Source: Anaerophaga thermohalophila DSM 12881
Lineage (GTDB): Bacteria; Bacteroidota; Bacteroidia; Bacteroidales; Marinilabiliaceae
NCBI RefSeq assembly: GCF_000191885.1
Contig: NZ_AEWI01000011.1
Coordinates: 1-45,790, forward strand
Length of the DNA: 45,790 bases
Reading direction: 5' to 3'
Shown: positions 17,001 through 25,194 of the stretch, one piece after another
Numbering within the stretch: position 1 is the stretch's first letter
How the letters are laid out: each line of letters opens with the position of its first letter
Position numbers and translations under genes: made by a program
The notes under the pieces: generated by a model
The model's input: the letters and a program-made list of their open reading frames with translations, nothing else
Told to the model about the DNA's origin: nothing
Databases searched by the model: none

Positions 17001-17579
17001 ATATGCAACCATCCCTCTCAATACCTGAAAAAGAACGACTATTCGCCTGATTTATCCGGTAAAGCAGGAGTGTTTCTTAATCTTGTTAATAATATTATTG
17101 AGAATGATGACAAGGTGCTGGTATTTACGCAGTTCAGGGAGATGGGGGTTATATTGCAGCATCTGATAAAAGAGACGTTCGATATGAATGCCATGTTTTT
17201 GCATGGCGGGACTACCCGAAAACAGAGGGATGAAATGGTGGAGAAGTTTCAGAATAATCCACACGAAAAAGTTTTTATTTTGTCGATTAAAGCGGCCGGA
17301 ACCGGTCTGAATCTTACTGCAGCTAACCATGTAATTCATTACGATTTGTGGTGGAATCCCGCTGTAGAATCACAGGCCACAGATCGTGCTTTTCGAATAG
17401 GACAGCATAAAAATGTGATGGTTTATCGCCTGATTACACAAGGCACTTTTGAAGAGAAAATTAATAAAATGCTCACCAATAAAAAGGAACTGGCTAATTT
17501 AACTGTGGCTTCCGGAGAAAAATGGGTGGGTGACTTATCAGATAACGAGTTGAAAGAACTTTTTACTTTGAGTGAATAA
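14067..17579 (+). CDS. SNF2-family helicase with SWIM zinc finger
   Basis: 1,170 residues. An N-terminal SWIM zinc-finger motif CSCPDWAVPCKH lies near residues 122-133. A long middle region follows, then a SNF2/RapA-type ATPase: DDMGLGKT near residue 727, VIDEAQNIKN near 818, and SQATDRAFRIGQ near 1100. Such bacterial SWIM-SNF2 proteins translocate on duplex DNA and probably remodel protein-DNA complexes; the cellular role is not settled. Related proteins occur both as housekeeping genes and as parts of antiphage islands. The start ATG follows the DUF1016 remnant by 3 bases after its TAA. Same strand as the RecQ fusion 360 bp upstream, but separated by the remnant and repeat, so co-transcription is uncertain. 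It looks intact. Confidence 0.9.
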   Translation: MAKYGQTWWGEEWLKALSHIDYSNRLPRGRAYANKGAVQEIIFNGSTINAKVRGTRPKPYSVTIKVPAFSEEGKRTLLDAIIGNPLLLSKLLNRELPVALNSLAREKGIKIFPQRWDDLEMECSCPDWAVPCKHLAAVINVIANEIDRNPFVVFKIHGFDIIEELKKKGLEAVDERVTIPATDEWKVEAGGDFDEAMINGDVDNIDFSGIRDLREDLFSLLEEKPLFYSSDFKAALDKIYRKTANTVSRLLKDEGSYDQDIPANYEKYDRVRLYVSDGLFFSEARIYENDEVLIIKNVRELVDFLSGIPPKFIKKLEPGLSLLYFSYHYTLKLVEKSAMIPQLVKLSGRGGYAVRWIPAILNDEVKAVTDLITKVFSVPLVIIDGKQSILSPEEQTKSLVSIFARYFIREAGQEQKLMEEPASRIFIDDYFWRFDRLGEKEIPASIQRWLDRFFVSHQVFTPVVQIDEEKKEGLFRLSVLVENNREPLKAPVSLEQVMNDNNYTHTRMEILRSIDLLTGSFSALERIIASSGRESPLFTQDELPEVLFNVLPLIKLSGIKVVLPQSLKKLVRPKATVALLSNEVDSSKSFLKLDEILKFQWKVALGDQFLDPSEFSELVKGLSGIVKLKEQYVYLNQADVKALMDNLRKQESLDRSQMLQAAISGEYNGAKILIDDKTRALIDELFQTREVELPRGLNATMRPYQKRGFDWLFKNIRLGFGSIIADDMGLGKTLQVIAVILKLKREGALSRQRVLVVVPTTLLSNWQKELDKFAPELLYSVYHGTARELNVEADVVISSYGVVRSDIDQLSKIKWQVVVIDEAQNIKNPNAAQTKAVKKLKSAIRLAMSGTPVENRLSEYWSIFDFTNKGYLGSRKKFSENFAKPIEQNRDKAKLKYFLKITGPFILRRMKTDKSIIDDLPEKVENDFFASLTKEQAAIYQNVLDNIMREISGVDVNEEDGKIQRKGLVLKLIMALKQICNHPSQYLKKNDYSPDLSGKAGVFLNLVNNIIENDDKVLVFTQFREMGVILQHLIKETFDMNAMFLHGGTTRKQRDEMVEKFQNNPHEKVFILSIKAAGTGLNLTAANHVIHYDLWWNPAVESQATDRAFRIGQHKNVMVYRLITQGTFEEKINKMLTNKKELANLTVASGEKWVGDLSDNELKELFTLSE

Positions 17580-17583
17580 AATA

Positions 17584-17636
17584 AATCCGGCAGCATTCCC
17601 TTTTTACTTTGAAAGGGGATGCTCCGGATTTTTTCT
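17584..17636. terminator. Bidirectional terminator between SNF2 gene and asnB
   Basis: AATCCGG followed by CAGCATTCCC pairs with GGGGATGCT followed by CCGGATT, around an A/T-rich loop, then a run of six T. It lies between the convergent ends of the SNF2 helicase and asnB and could stop transcription from both sides. Confidence 0.85.
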
Positions 17637-17669
17637 CATAGTTCAGGTATTTTGAGGTGTTTTATTGGT

Positions 17670-19256
17670 TCACTCTCCACTCTTCCCATAATTAGGCAAT
17701 ACCCTTGCACTGGGATCGTCCACATTACAGTTTTCCCATTCTTTGTTGGGCATCCAGAAATCTTTGATGAGGTCTGCTCTGCCGGGAAAATGGCTTTCAA
17801 AAATGTCGCGGTACATCAACGATTCTTTAGAAAATGGTGTCGCGAACGGATATTTCGCTTTAGCCCTTTGCAGGTCTTCATCGCTGTATAGTGCTTCAGC
17901 ATAAGCTTTCAGATAATCCACCACGCTGTGTCCCACTGCGTCCGAGAAGGCCGCTTTTTCGCGATACAGGATATCCTTTGGCAAATAATCGCCTTCAAAA
18001 GCTTTACGGAGGAGATACTTTCCAATGCCGGTGTAGTTCATTTTCTTTTCGGGGCGAATGGCCATAACATATTTTACAAAGTCAAGATCGCCAAAAGGAA
18101 CGCGTGCCTCAAGTCCGTTGGATGAGATACAGCGGTCGGCTCTGAGAACATCGTACATGTAAATTTCCCGCAGCCGCTTTTCTGCCTCTGCCTGGAAAGC
18201 TTCCGGCGAAGGTGCAAAATCGGTGTATTTGTAACCGAAGATTTCATCGCTGATCTCACCGGTCATCAGTACCCTGATGTCGGTGTTTTCACGAATGTAT
18301 CTGCTGACAATATACATCCCCATGGAAGCCCGTATGGTTGTGATGTCCCATGTTTCAATGTTGTAAATAAGGGTACTGAGTGTATCGAAAATATCCTGTT
18401 TCGAAAAAAGTACTTCAGTATGGTCGGCACCAAGAAAATCGGCCACCTGCCGGGCATATTTAGTGTCGATTGGGCCGTCTTCTATTCCTACGGCAAATGT
18501 ACGAATGGGCTTATTTGTCATGCGTGCAGCAATGGCACATACAAGACTTGAATCCAGTCCTCCGCTAAGGAGAAAACCCAGCGGAGCATCGCTATCCATT
18601 CGCTTTTCAACCGCCCTGGTCAACTTTTTGTTTATTTCGTTGAAAATGGTTGCCTGCTCATCATCATGGAAAGAATCTACTTTGGCAATATCGTGGTAGC
18701 AGACAAATTGATCGCCGTCGTAACAGTAACCCGGCGGAAAGGGGTATACCTCTTTGCAGATGTCATGCAAAGCCTTCATTTCGCTGGCAAAGATAATTTC
18801 ACCGCCGGTTGTGTATCCATAAAACATTGGACGAATACCAATAGGGTCACGGGCGGCCATGTATTTGTTCTTTTTGCCGTCGTAAATGACACAGGCAAAT
18901 TCGGCATCCAGAGATTGAGCCATCCCGACGATTCCTTTTTCCAGGTACAGGGGAATCAACACTTCGCAGTCACTTGATGATTTGAAATGAAACGCTTTTT
19001 CATAGTATTTTTTCCACTGACGGAAGTTGTATATTTCTCCGTTACAAATGAGACTGATGTGTTTATATTCAAGGGGTTGATTACCATTGTCAGATAAATC
19101 CATGATTTTCAAACGGTGAAAGCCCATCCAGCCGTTATTGCCGAGGTCTTTCATCACGGTATTGTCGGGACCACGGTACTGCAACTTCTTAAAGTCATGG
19201 ACAATCTGCAATCTGTGCATCTGGTCGCTTCCGGTGTAAACAGTAAATCCACACAT
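17670..19256 (-). CDS. asnB: Asparagine synthetase B (glutamine-hydrolysing)
   Basis: 528 residues. After removal of Met, Cys2 (MCGFTVYTG) is the N-terminal nucleophile of the class II glutaminase domain. QYRGPDN, GEIYNF and the SSSDCEV loop follow. The synthetase domain has the PPi-loop SGGLDSS near residue 230 and EISDEIFGY. It converts aspartate, glutamine and ATP to asparagine in the cytoplasm. Slightly shorter than the E. coli enzyme (about 554) but with all key motifs. It has its own Bacteroidota promoter and a shared terminator, so it appears monocistronic. Confidence 0.95.
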   Translation of the reverse strand: MCGFTVYTGSDQMHRLQIVHDFKKLQYRGPDNTVMKDLGNNGWMGFHRLKIMDLSDNGNQPLEYKHISLICNGEIYNFRQWKKYYEKAFHFKSSSDCEVLIPLYLEKGIVGMAQSLDAEFACVIYDGKKNKYMAARDPIGIRPMFYGYTTGGEIIFASEMKALHDICKEVYPFPPGYCYDGDQFVCYHDIAKVDSFHDDEQATIFNEINKKLTRAVEKRMDSDAPLGFLLSGGLDSSLVCAIAARMTNKPIRTFAVGIEDGPIDTKYARQVADFLGADHTEVLFSKQDIFDTLSTLIYNIETWDITTIRASMGMYIVSRYIRENTDIRVLMTGEISDEIFGYKYTDFAPSPEAFQAEAEKRLREIYMYDVLRADRCISSNGLEARVPFGDLDFVKYVMAIRPEKKMNYTGIGKYLLRKAFEGDYLPKDILYREKAAFSDAVGHSVVDYLKAYAEALYSDEDLQRAKAKYPFATPFSKESLMYRDIFESHFPGRADLIKDFWMPNKEWENCNVDDPSARVLPNYGKSGE

Positions 19257-19310
19257 CGTAATCGGGTTTTTAAAATTCCAGTAGATTATTAATTGTAATG
19301 TTTGTAGCTA

Positions 19311-19340
19311 CAAAAGTAACAAATTAAAATTAAAAACAAA
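19311..19340 (-). promoter_or_regulatory. asnB promoter
   Basis: On the minus strand TTTG (19337-19340) is followed after 18 bases by TACTTTTG (19311-19318). This closely matches the Bacteroidota -33/-7 consensus TTTG-N19-TAnnTTTG and lies 55 bases ahead of the asnB ATG. Confidence 0.7.
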
Positions 19341-19589
19341 TGTATTACTTACGAATTTTAATAAAATCGTCAAAAAAACTTTTGATTGAGTTTCTATGAG
19401 GTTTAAAAGGGCGAAGGATGAAACGGTAGAATGGTGGAATGGTAGAAAGGTTGAAAAGGGAAAGGGTGGAAAGGCAGGAGGCGCTGCATTTCAAGGTGGG
19501 ACTTTGGGATACTTTTGGATGATACAAAACTCAGGGAATGACCTTAAGTGGCTTTGTCTCTGGAATCGTTATTTTTTAAGAATGACAGT

Positions 19590-19902
19590 ACCGGGCTGTT
19601 GTCATTCTGAGTATCTACCCAAAAAATTTTGGCGCAGAATGCATTTATGACAGAACTTGGAGTTTCCTGAAAGGCACCGATTATTAACAATCTGATTTTT
19701 TGCTTATTACAAAAATCTGTCATTGGTAGCTTTGCGAAGAATCTCATCAATAACAAAAGATGTTTGAAAAGAAAAGAAGCGACAATTAACCTGCTGTAAA
19801 AGAGGAGATTCTTCATCGTTCCTCCTCAGAATGACATTTGCCTCAACCTCAACCTCAACCTCAACCTCAACCTTAACCTTAACCTCAACCTGATCCTTCT
19901 TC
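19590..19902. repeat. Intergenic repeat debris with CTCAAC tandem array
   Basis: The asnB-serB gap holds pieces of the sequence found inside the long repeats at 35.8 and 45.4 kb. There is a GTCATTCTGAG stretch near 19599, and 19808-19838 shows GATTCTTC and CCTCCTCAGAATGACATT. Positions 19842-19889 are eight tandem hexamers, six CTCAAC and two CTTAAC. The ~100 bp repeat ends are absent here. No gene was found between 19257 and 19902. Confidence 0.75.
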
Positions 19903-21126
19903 CTATTGATTAATTTCCCGGTCTCTGAAGCCGAGCAGGTAGAGAATGGCATCGAGTCCGATGGTAGAAATGGCGTGTTTGGCCGAGGCTTTAACTTTTG
20001 GTTTGGCATGGAAGGCAATGCCCAGGCCTGCTTCGCGCAACATTGGCAGATCGTTGGAGCCGTCACCGACAGCGATCACCTGGGCAAGGTTAATATCTTC
20101 TTTGAAAGCAAGGAGTTTGAGCAGTTCGGCTTTTTTCTGACCATTAATGATTTCACCGATATGGCGACCGGTCAATTTGCCGTCTTTAATTTCTAGTTCG
20201 TTGGCAAACACATAATCAATGTTAAGCTTGTTTTTCAGATGGTTACCGAAATAGGTAAAACCGCCCGAAAGGATAGCTGTGCGGTACCCATATTTTTTCA
20301 GTGTTTTAAACAGTCTTTCGGCACCTTCGGTCAGTGGCAGTGATTCGGCCACCTCTTTCATTACCGATTCATCGAGTCCTTTGAGGAGAGCTACCCGTTG
20401 TTTAAAGCTTTCGTTGAAATCTATTTCCCCGCGCATAGCCGATTCGGTGATGGCACTCACTTTGTCGTATACACCTGCTTTGCGTGCCAGTTCATCAATC
20501 ACCTCGGTTTGAATGAGAGTGGAATCCATATCGAAGCAGATCAGCCGGCGGTTGCGTCTGTAAATATTATCTTCCTGGAAGGCAATATCCACGCCGCTGG
20601 TACCGGTAATTTCAATGAAACGGGTTTTCATTTTTTCGATATCGGCAGGTGTTCCCCTCACGGAGAATTCCACCACCGATTTGGTTTTGCCATCCGGCTC
20701 GTCCAGAGGGATACGACCACTCAAACGTGATATGATGTCGATGTTGAGTTTCTGGTCAGATATTTCCTTTGTGACAGCTGCGAGTTGACGGGCGGTTAGC
20801 TTAGGCGACAACAGAGTAATGATATAGCGTTCTTTCCCCTGGTTGTTGACCCAATCCTCGTATTGCTCTTCGCTGACGGGCGTGAACTTAACGTTGAGAC
20901 CAATCTCATAGGCTTTGAAAAGTATATCCTTAAGAATTGGTGACGACTCCGATTTAGCAGGTACTTCAAACAGAATACCAAGACCCAGATCCTGATGTAT
21001 TACAGCCTGGCCAATATCCAGGATGTTTACGTTGTATTGTGCAAGAATACCGGTCAGCGCTGCTGTTTGTCCCGGTTTGTCTTCTCCGCTGATGTTCAGT
21101 AGTATAACTTCTCTTTTGTGGCTCAT
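19903..21126 (-). CDS. serB: Phosphoserine phosphatase with ACT domains
   Basis: 407 residues. Two ACT-like domains occupy about residues 6-85 and 98-185. The HAD phosphatase follows: DMDST at 199-203 with nucleophile D199 and acid/base D201, then ILSGGFTYFG and VIAVGDGSNDLPML. It hydrolyses phosphoserine in the last step of serine synthesis; the ACT domains probably sense an amino acid such as serine. Length and layout resemble the ACT-containing SerB type of actinobacteria and Bacteroidota rather than the shorter E. coli enzyme. It lies downstream of ftsH on the same strand, but a 100 bp repeat fills the gap. Confidence 0.93.
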   Translation of the reverse strand: MSHKREVILLNISGEDKPGQTAALTGILAQYNVNILDIGQAVIHQDLGLGILFEVPAKSESSPILKDILFKAYEIGLNVKFTPVSEEQYEDWVNNQGKERYIITLLSPKLTARQLAAVTKEISDQKLNIDIISRLSGRIPLDEPDGKTKSVVEFSVRGTPADIEKMKTRFIEITGTSGVDIAFQEDNIYRRNRRLICFDMDSTLIQTEVIDELARKAGVYDKVSAITESAMRGEIDFNESFKQRVALLKGLDESVMKEVAESLPLTEGAERLFKTLKKYGYRTAILSGGFTYFGNHLKNKLNIDYVFANELEIKDGKLTGRHIGEIINGQKKAELLKLLAFKEDINLAQVIAVGDGSNDLPMLREAGLGIAFHAKPKVKASAKHAISTIGLDAILYLLGFRDREINQ

Positions 21127-21139
21127 GAATTTTATTTGA

Positions 21140-21242
21140 ATGAATCGAGCATAGTAACGTTTTCCACAACAAGAACATTTATAAGTTATTGCATGCGAGT
21201 TCCATCAGGCCAATAACTTAGATAAATTTTATACTGATGAAA
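21140..21242 (+). repeat. Dispersed ~100 bp repeat, copy C (between ftsH and serB)
   Basis: Begins ATGAATCGAGCATAG and ends TTTTATACTGATGAAA. This copy has the perfect form of both inverted repeats: TAAGTTATTG (21182-21191) with CAATAACTTA (21211-21220), and CATCAG (21203-21208) with CTGATG (21234-21239). The two are interleaved in pseudoknot order. It fills nearly the whole ftsH-serB gap, in the orientation opposite to those genes, so in their mRNA it would be read as the complement. Confidence 0.9.
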
Positions 21243-21245
21243 AAA

Positions 21246-23138
21246 TCAATTTGGACCTAAAATCGTTTTTATCTCTTCGTAACTGATCACTTCCTGATCA
21301 AGAAGAATACCGGCCATTTTTTCCATCAGCTCTTTTTTTTCTGAAAGCAGTTGTTTAGCATCCTGGTAACATTGATTAATGATATGGGTTACTTCTTCGT
21401 CAATGATTCTTTCTACATACTCTGATCTTCTTTCCAGTCCAAACGGTTGCCCCAGGAATCCCGGATTGGATTTGTTAACCAGCGAGATATTCGGAAGTTT
21501 TTCACTCATACCATAAACAATGATCATGTTTCTGGCTAACTGTGTTACTCTTTCGAGATCGTTGGAGGCACCAGTGGAAACTTCGCCAAAGGTAATATCT
21601 TCTGCTGCACGACCACCAAGGAGACCTTTAATTTTTCCCAGTAGTTCGCTTTTCGACATAAGGTATCGGTCTTCAAGCGGCATTTGCAATGTATATCCCA
21701 AAGCACCGATGCCTCGGGGGACAATGCTCACTTTTTGAACTTCATCGGCGCCGGGGGTGAAATAGCCAACGATGGCATGACCGGCTTCGTGGTAAGCTAC
21801 TATTTTACGTTCTTTTTCATTTATAAGTTTGTTTTTCTTTTCAAGACCGGCAATAACCCTTTCAATAGCAGCTTCAAAATCGCTCATGGTTATTTCTTCC
21901 CGATTGTTGCGAACGGCCAGGATAGCGGCCTCATTGCAAACATTAGCAATTTCGGCACCGGCAAATCCCGGAGTTTGTGCTGCCAGTCTTTTGAGGTCTA
22001 CCTTGGCACTGAGTTTAAGATTGCGTGTGTGTACCCTGAAGATTTGTTCCCTTCCTTTCATATCGGGTTTATCGACCATAACCTGACGGTCGAATCTTCC
22101 GGGTCTTAAAAGTGCCGGGTCGAGAACATCGGGGCGATTGGTTGCGGCTATAATGATTACACCTGATGTTGCATCGAAGCCATCCATTTCAACCAGCAAC
22201 TGATTTAGAGTATTTTCTCGTTCGTCGTATCCTCCTGAGTGCATTGCACTATTAGCACGACTTTTTCCTATGGCATCAATTTCGTCGATGAAAATAATAC
22301 AGGGAGCCTGTGATTTGGCCTGATTAAACAGATCACGTACTCTTGCAGCTCCAACACCTACGAACATTTCCACAAAGTCAGAACCACTCAGACTAAAGAA
22401 GGGTACTCCGGCTTCTCCGGCAACTGCCCGGGCCAATAAAGTTTTTCCTGTGCCCGGAGGACCAACGAGTAAAACACCTTTGGGCAATTTTCCGCCCAAT
22501 TGGGTGTACTTTTTGGGTGTTTTGAGAAATTCCACCAATTCCTTTACTTCTTCAATGGCCTCATCTATACCTGCTACATCGGAAAATTTGACAGGATTAA
22601 CCGGCTTTTCCGCCTGTATTTTGGCCTTATTCTTGCCAAGGTCGATCATTGGGTTACCGGGTCCCATTTTTCTGAACAGATATCCCCATAACAGCATCAG
22701 AACAATAAGAGGCAATATCCAGTTAAGGAAAAAATTTCTTAGCGTATTGTCTTCGAATTGCCCTTTATATTCCACATCGGCTTGTTCTAATTTTTTCAAA
22801 AGGTCGTTGTCTTCCACATCCGGCAGCCGGCTGACAATGAACTGCCGGTTTACCTGCTCTTCAATACTGGAAATCCGCAGTCTCCAGGGAGTAGAAGGTG
22901 CATCTGTCAGTTCATGATCCTGAACAACGCTGTCTTCTTTTTCTTTGAATTGCCCGATAATACGGTCTTCAAAAATAACCAGTCTTTCTATCTTTGATGC
23001 TTTTAGAGAATCTAAGAACGAACTGTATGAGAGCTCTTTTTTTGCCGGGCTGTCAGGGAAAAAGAGCATCTGAAAACTCAGGAAAAACATAATCACAGCC
23101 AGCCAATATATCCAGCTGTATTTTTCTCGTTTTGTCAT
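21246..23138 (-). CDS. ftsH: ATP-dependent zinc metalloprotease FtsH
   Basis: 630 residues. Transmembrane segments lie at about 9-27 and 137-155 with the usual periplasmic domain between them. The AAA domain has Walker A GPPGTGKT at 226-233, Walker [12 protein letters not shown], and the second region of homology [20 protein letters not shown]. The zinc site HEAGH is at residues 450-454, followed by the C-terminal protease domain. It degrades misfolded and short-lived membrane and cytosolic proteins from a membrane-bound hexamer. Slightly short at the C-terminus compared with some Bacteroidota FtsH proteins (~650-700), but complete. The gene follows the upstream membrane-protein gene by 19 bases, so they are probably co-transcribed. 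Confidence 0.96.
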   Translation of the reverse strand: MTKREKYSWIYWLAVIMFFLSFQMLFFPDSPAKKELSYSSFLDSLKASKIERLVIFEDRIIGQFKEKEDSVVQDHELTDAPSTPWRLRISSIEEQVNRQFIVSRLPDVEDNDLLKKLEQADVEYKGQFEDNTLRNFFLNWILPLIVLMLLWGYLFRKMGPGNPMIDLGKNKAKIQAEKPVNPVKFSDVAGIDEAIEEVKELVEFLKTPKKYTQLGGKLPKGVLLVGPPGTGKTLLARAVAGEAGVPFFSLSGSDFVEMFVGVGAARVRDLFNQAKSQAPCIIFIDEIDAIGKSRANSAMHSGGYDERENTLNQLLVEMDGFDATSGVIIIAATNRPDVLDPALLRPGRFDRQVMVDKPDMKGREQIFRVHTRNLKLSAKVDLKRLAAQTPGFAGAEIANVCNEAAILAVRNNREEITMSDFEAAIERVIAGLEKKNKLINEKERKIVAYHEAGHAIVGYFTPGADEVQKVSIVPRGIGALGYTLQMPLEDRYLMSKSELLGKIKGLLGGRAAEDITFGEVSTGASNDLERVTQLARNMIIVYGMSEKLPNISLVNKSNPGFLGQPFGLERRSEYVERIIDEEVTHIINQCYQDAKQLLSEKKELMEKMAGILLDQEVISYEEIKTILGPN

Positions 23139-23157
23139 ATTTTTTCAGTTTGTAATT

Positions 23158-24417
23158 TTACTTCATCCCGAAAATGAGTGGAAATCCAAAGGTCACAAAA
23201 ATTGTCCAAAGAGCATAAACCGGCAGGTACCTGGCGATGATTAACTCCACTTTTTTAATATCGTCATCCTTAAAGCATACTTTATACAATTCAATCATAA
23301 TCCATACCAGATTACCAAAAATCAAAAGATTTGAGCCCAATACGGCTGTTCTGTTCGGGGAAAAACCATATTCGCCTAACCTGTAGACAATGGCCGACAA
23401 TGCAATTAAATCAACCATCAGGGTAATTATTGAAAGTACGAAAAGCGTTAGTTCACTGAATTTTTGTTTTTCCCCTTCTGATGTTTCTGAAACAGAGAAC
23501 ACAATAATAGCCATAACTCCGAGCAGCAAGAGATTAAAAACGAATAAAAAATCCCTGTCGCTGTATGGGTCTTTCCCGGTGAGTACAATACTTATCAGGT
23601 AAATGATGAGTGTTACTAAAACCAGGGGGCTGAAAATTCTTGCTATTACCGGAGCAATTTTAGTTGTCATTGACGGGAAACTATTAATGATATAAGTTGC
23701 TACAATCGGAACGGAAACCAATCCGATGATAACGATATAGTCGAAGTAAAACTTTTCGATATCCAAATCAATGGCCGAGAACAAGCCAAGTGTAACGGCT
23801 GTTAATATTCCACCGGCAATTAAAATAACAGCACTCAGTATGGCCAAATCTCCATTGTATTTGATGTAATCGATTCGTTTTGTCCTGTCATTTCCATCGA
23901 AACCGATGAATATGAACCCATATAAACACCAAAGAAAGAGGGGTAAATGAATATAGGCCAGGTTTATTGAGTAGCTGTCCCGGTCAGACGGCAATAAATT
24001 TATGTACACGGCTGATATAACAAACACGATTGCCGAAATAATCAGGAATTTAGTGTTTATCTGTTTGTTGGTTGAAATAACAAATGCCGATAAGCCCAAA
24101 AAAACAATTAATCCGGCATTTTTTTCGTAGAATAAGTAGGTGTTGACGTCCAGGTTGGTTAATTGAGGCATTTTTATCAGCAGACCGGTCACCAGGCATG
24201 TAACGATCAGATACAAAACATTGGTCTTCCTTTTTTTTTCTTTGTCTTCACCCGGGTTATCAAATTCTAATCTGGTCTTCCAGAATTCAGCCGCCTTTTT
24301 GTCGGCAATCTCGGGGTAGATTTCAAAGAATGCATTTTTAAATCTTTTTTTATCAGCACGGTACAACTTTTCCAGTTGTACGGGGTTGTCTATGTGCTTT
24401 TTAATGTCTGGTTTCAT
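23158..24417 (-). CDS. Polytopic membrane protein (DUF4153-like)
   Basis: 419 residues. A soluble charged N-terminus of ~65 residues (KKHIDNPVQLEKLYRADKKRF) is followed by about ten to eleven hydrophobic segments from residue 66 to the end. The short loop GFDGNDRTKRIDYIKYNGDL and the general layout resemble the DUF4153 family, though I am not certain of it. No enzymatic motif is visible. It sits in the inner membrane, upstream of ftsH with a 19-base gap. A link to FtsH-dependent quality control is only a positional guess. Confidence 0.6.
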   Translation of the reverse strand: MKPDIKKHIDNPVQLEKLYRADKKRFKNAFFEIYPEIADKKAAEFWKTRLEFDNPGEDKEKKRKTNVLYLIVTCLVTGLLIKMPQLTNLDVNTYLFYEKNAGLIVFLGLSAFVISTNKQINTKFLIISAIVFVISAVYINLLPSDRDSYSINLAYIHLPLFLWCLYGFIFIGFDGNDRTKRIDYIKYNGDLAILSAVILIAGGILTAVTLGLFSAIDLDIEKFYFDYIVIIGLVSVPIVATYIINSFPSMTTKIAPVIARIFSPLVLVTLIIYLISIVLTGKDPYSDRDFLFVFNLLLLGVMAIIVFSVSETSEGEKQKFSELTLFVLSIITLMVDLIALSAIVYRLGEYGFSPNRTAVLGSNLLIFGNLVWIMIELYKVCFKDDDIKKVELIIARYLPVYALWTIFVTFGFPLIFGMK

Positions 24418-25194
24418 GTTGGTTTAACCGGATTTGTGTGGTTGTTATTTCAAGGTATGCATGATTTTTCAATTCACCGCACACAGTCTGCCCCGAAACA
24501 CTTCGGGCTCAGGTACTTTTAAGGTCTTTCCGGTGAGGGGTGACCCGGCTGTTATTATTACTTTTTTTCGTTGACAATAAAAGTAGTAATTACTTCTGTT
24601 ATTGCAAACACATCTCTTCATTTTGTCTGCAACAGAACTGTTTGTCCCGTTTTGCAAGCCTGTGTTGTCTCCCACCACTGTCAGAGTTAGGATTTATAGG
24701 ATTAAAGGATTTATGGCTTTGCGAATTTCTATTGGTAGGATGATTAAGATTCTATGGCAAGTTTTACGATGTATTGGTACAGGCATAAAAATTTCAGATC
24801 AGAAAAGGTTTGGCAAAAGGTGTCAGAAATACATGCTTCAAATTAAGGGTGTTTTTATATCGAACTTAACTCTAATTAATGTTACGAGCAAGGTATTGCA
24901 ACTTCAAATATCGGGTTCTGTGTAAATGTTAAATAATAAATAAATGTTAAAAATATTGCATTTATTGTTCTTAGTTGGGTTAAAATACTTTAATACAGCA
25001 TTCTGATATTTTGCCTGCCATTTTAAGATACCAGTTAGTCCACATATTTGACCGGTTTTTACCATAATTTGGGTTTCTTTTCGCATAAAATTGTAAAAGT
25101 AAATTTTTAAGGCAGCTGTTGAGGCATCATCTGTCTGTGAAGATGATAAAAATTTTATACGTTATAAAAATTTTAACCTTTAAATCAGAATTTT
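24418..25194. promoter_or_regulatory. Long intergenic region ahead of the pectin locus
   Basis: 777 bases between divergent genes with no convincing gene. A minus-strand frame at 24469-24678 has odd composition and no homology that I recognise. AATAAATG (24939-24946) and CATTTATT (24959-24966) form a perfect 8 bp inverted repeat, a possible regulator site. The immediate leader of susC (25140-25194) is extremely AT-rich. HTCS regulators bind upstream of their susC genes, so the control site for the locus should lie in this stretch. Confidence 0.4.

Noticed and set aside
24469..24678. Minus-strand 69-codon ORF upstream of the pectin locus
   Set aside because: Odd cysteine- and basic-rich composition, no ribosome-binding site or homology recognised; kept only as part of the intergenic description.
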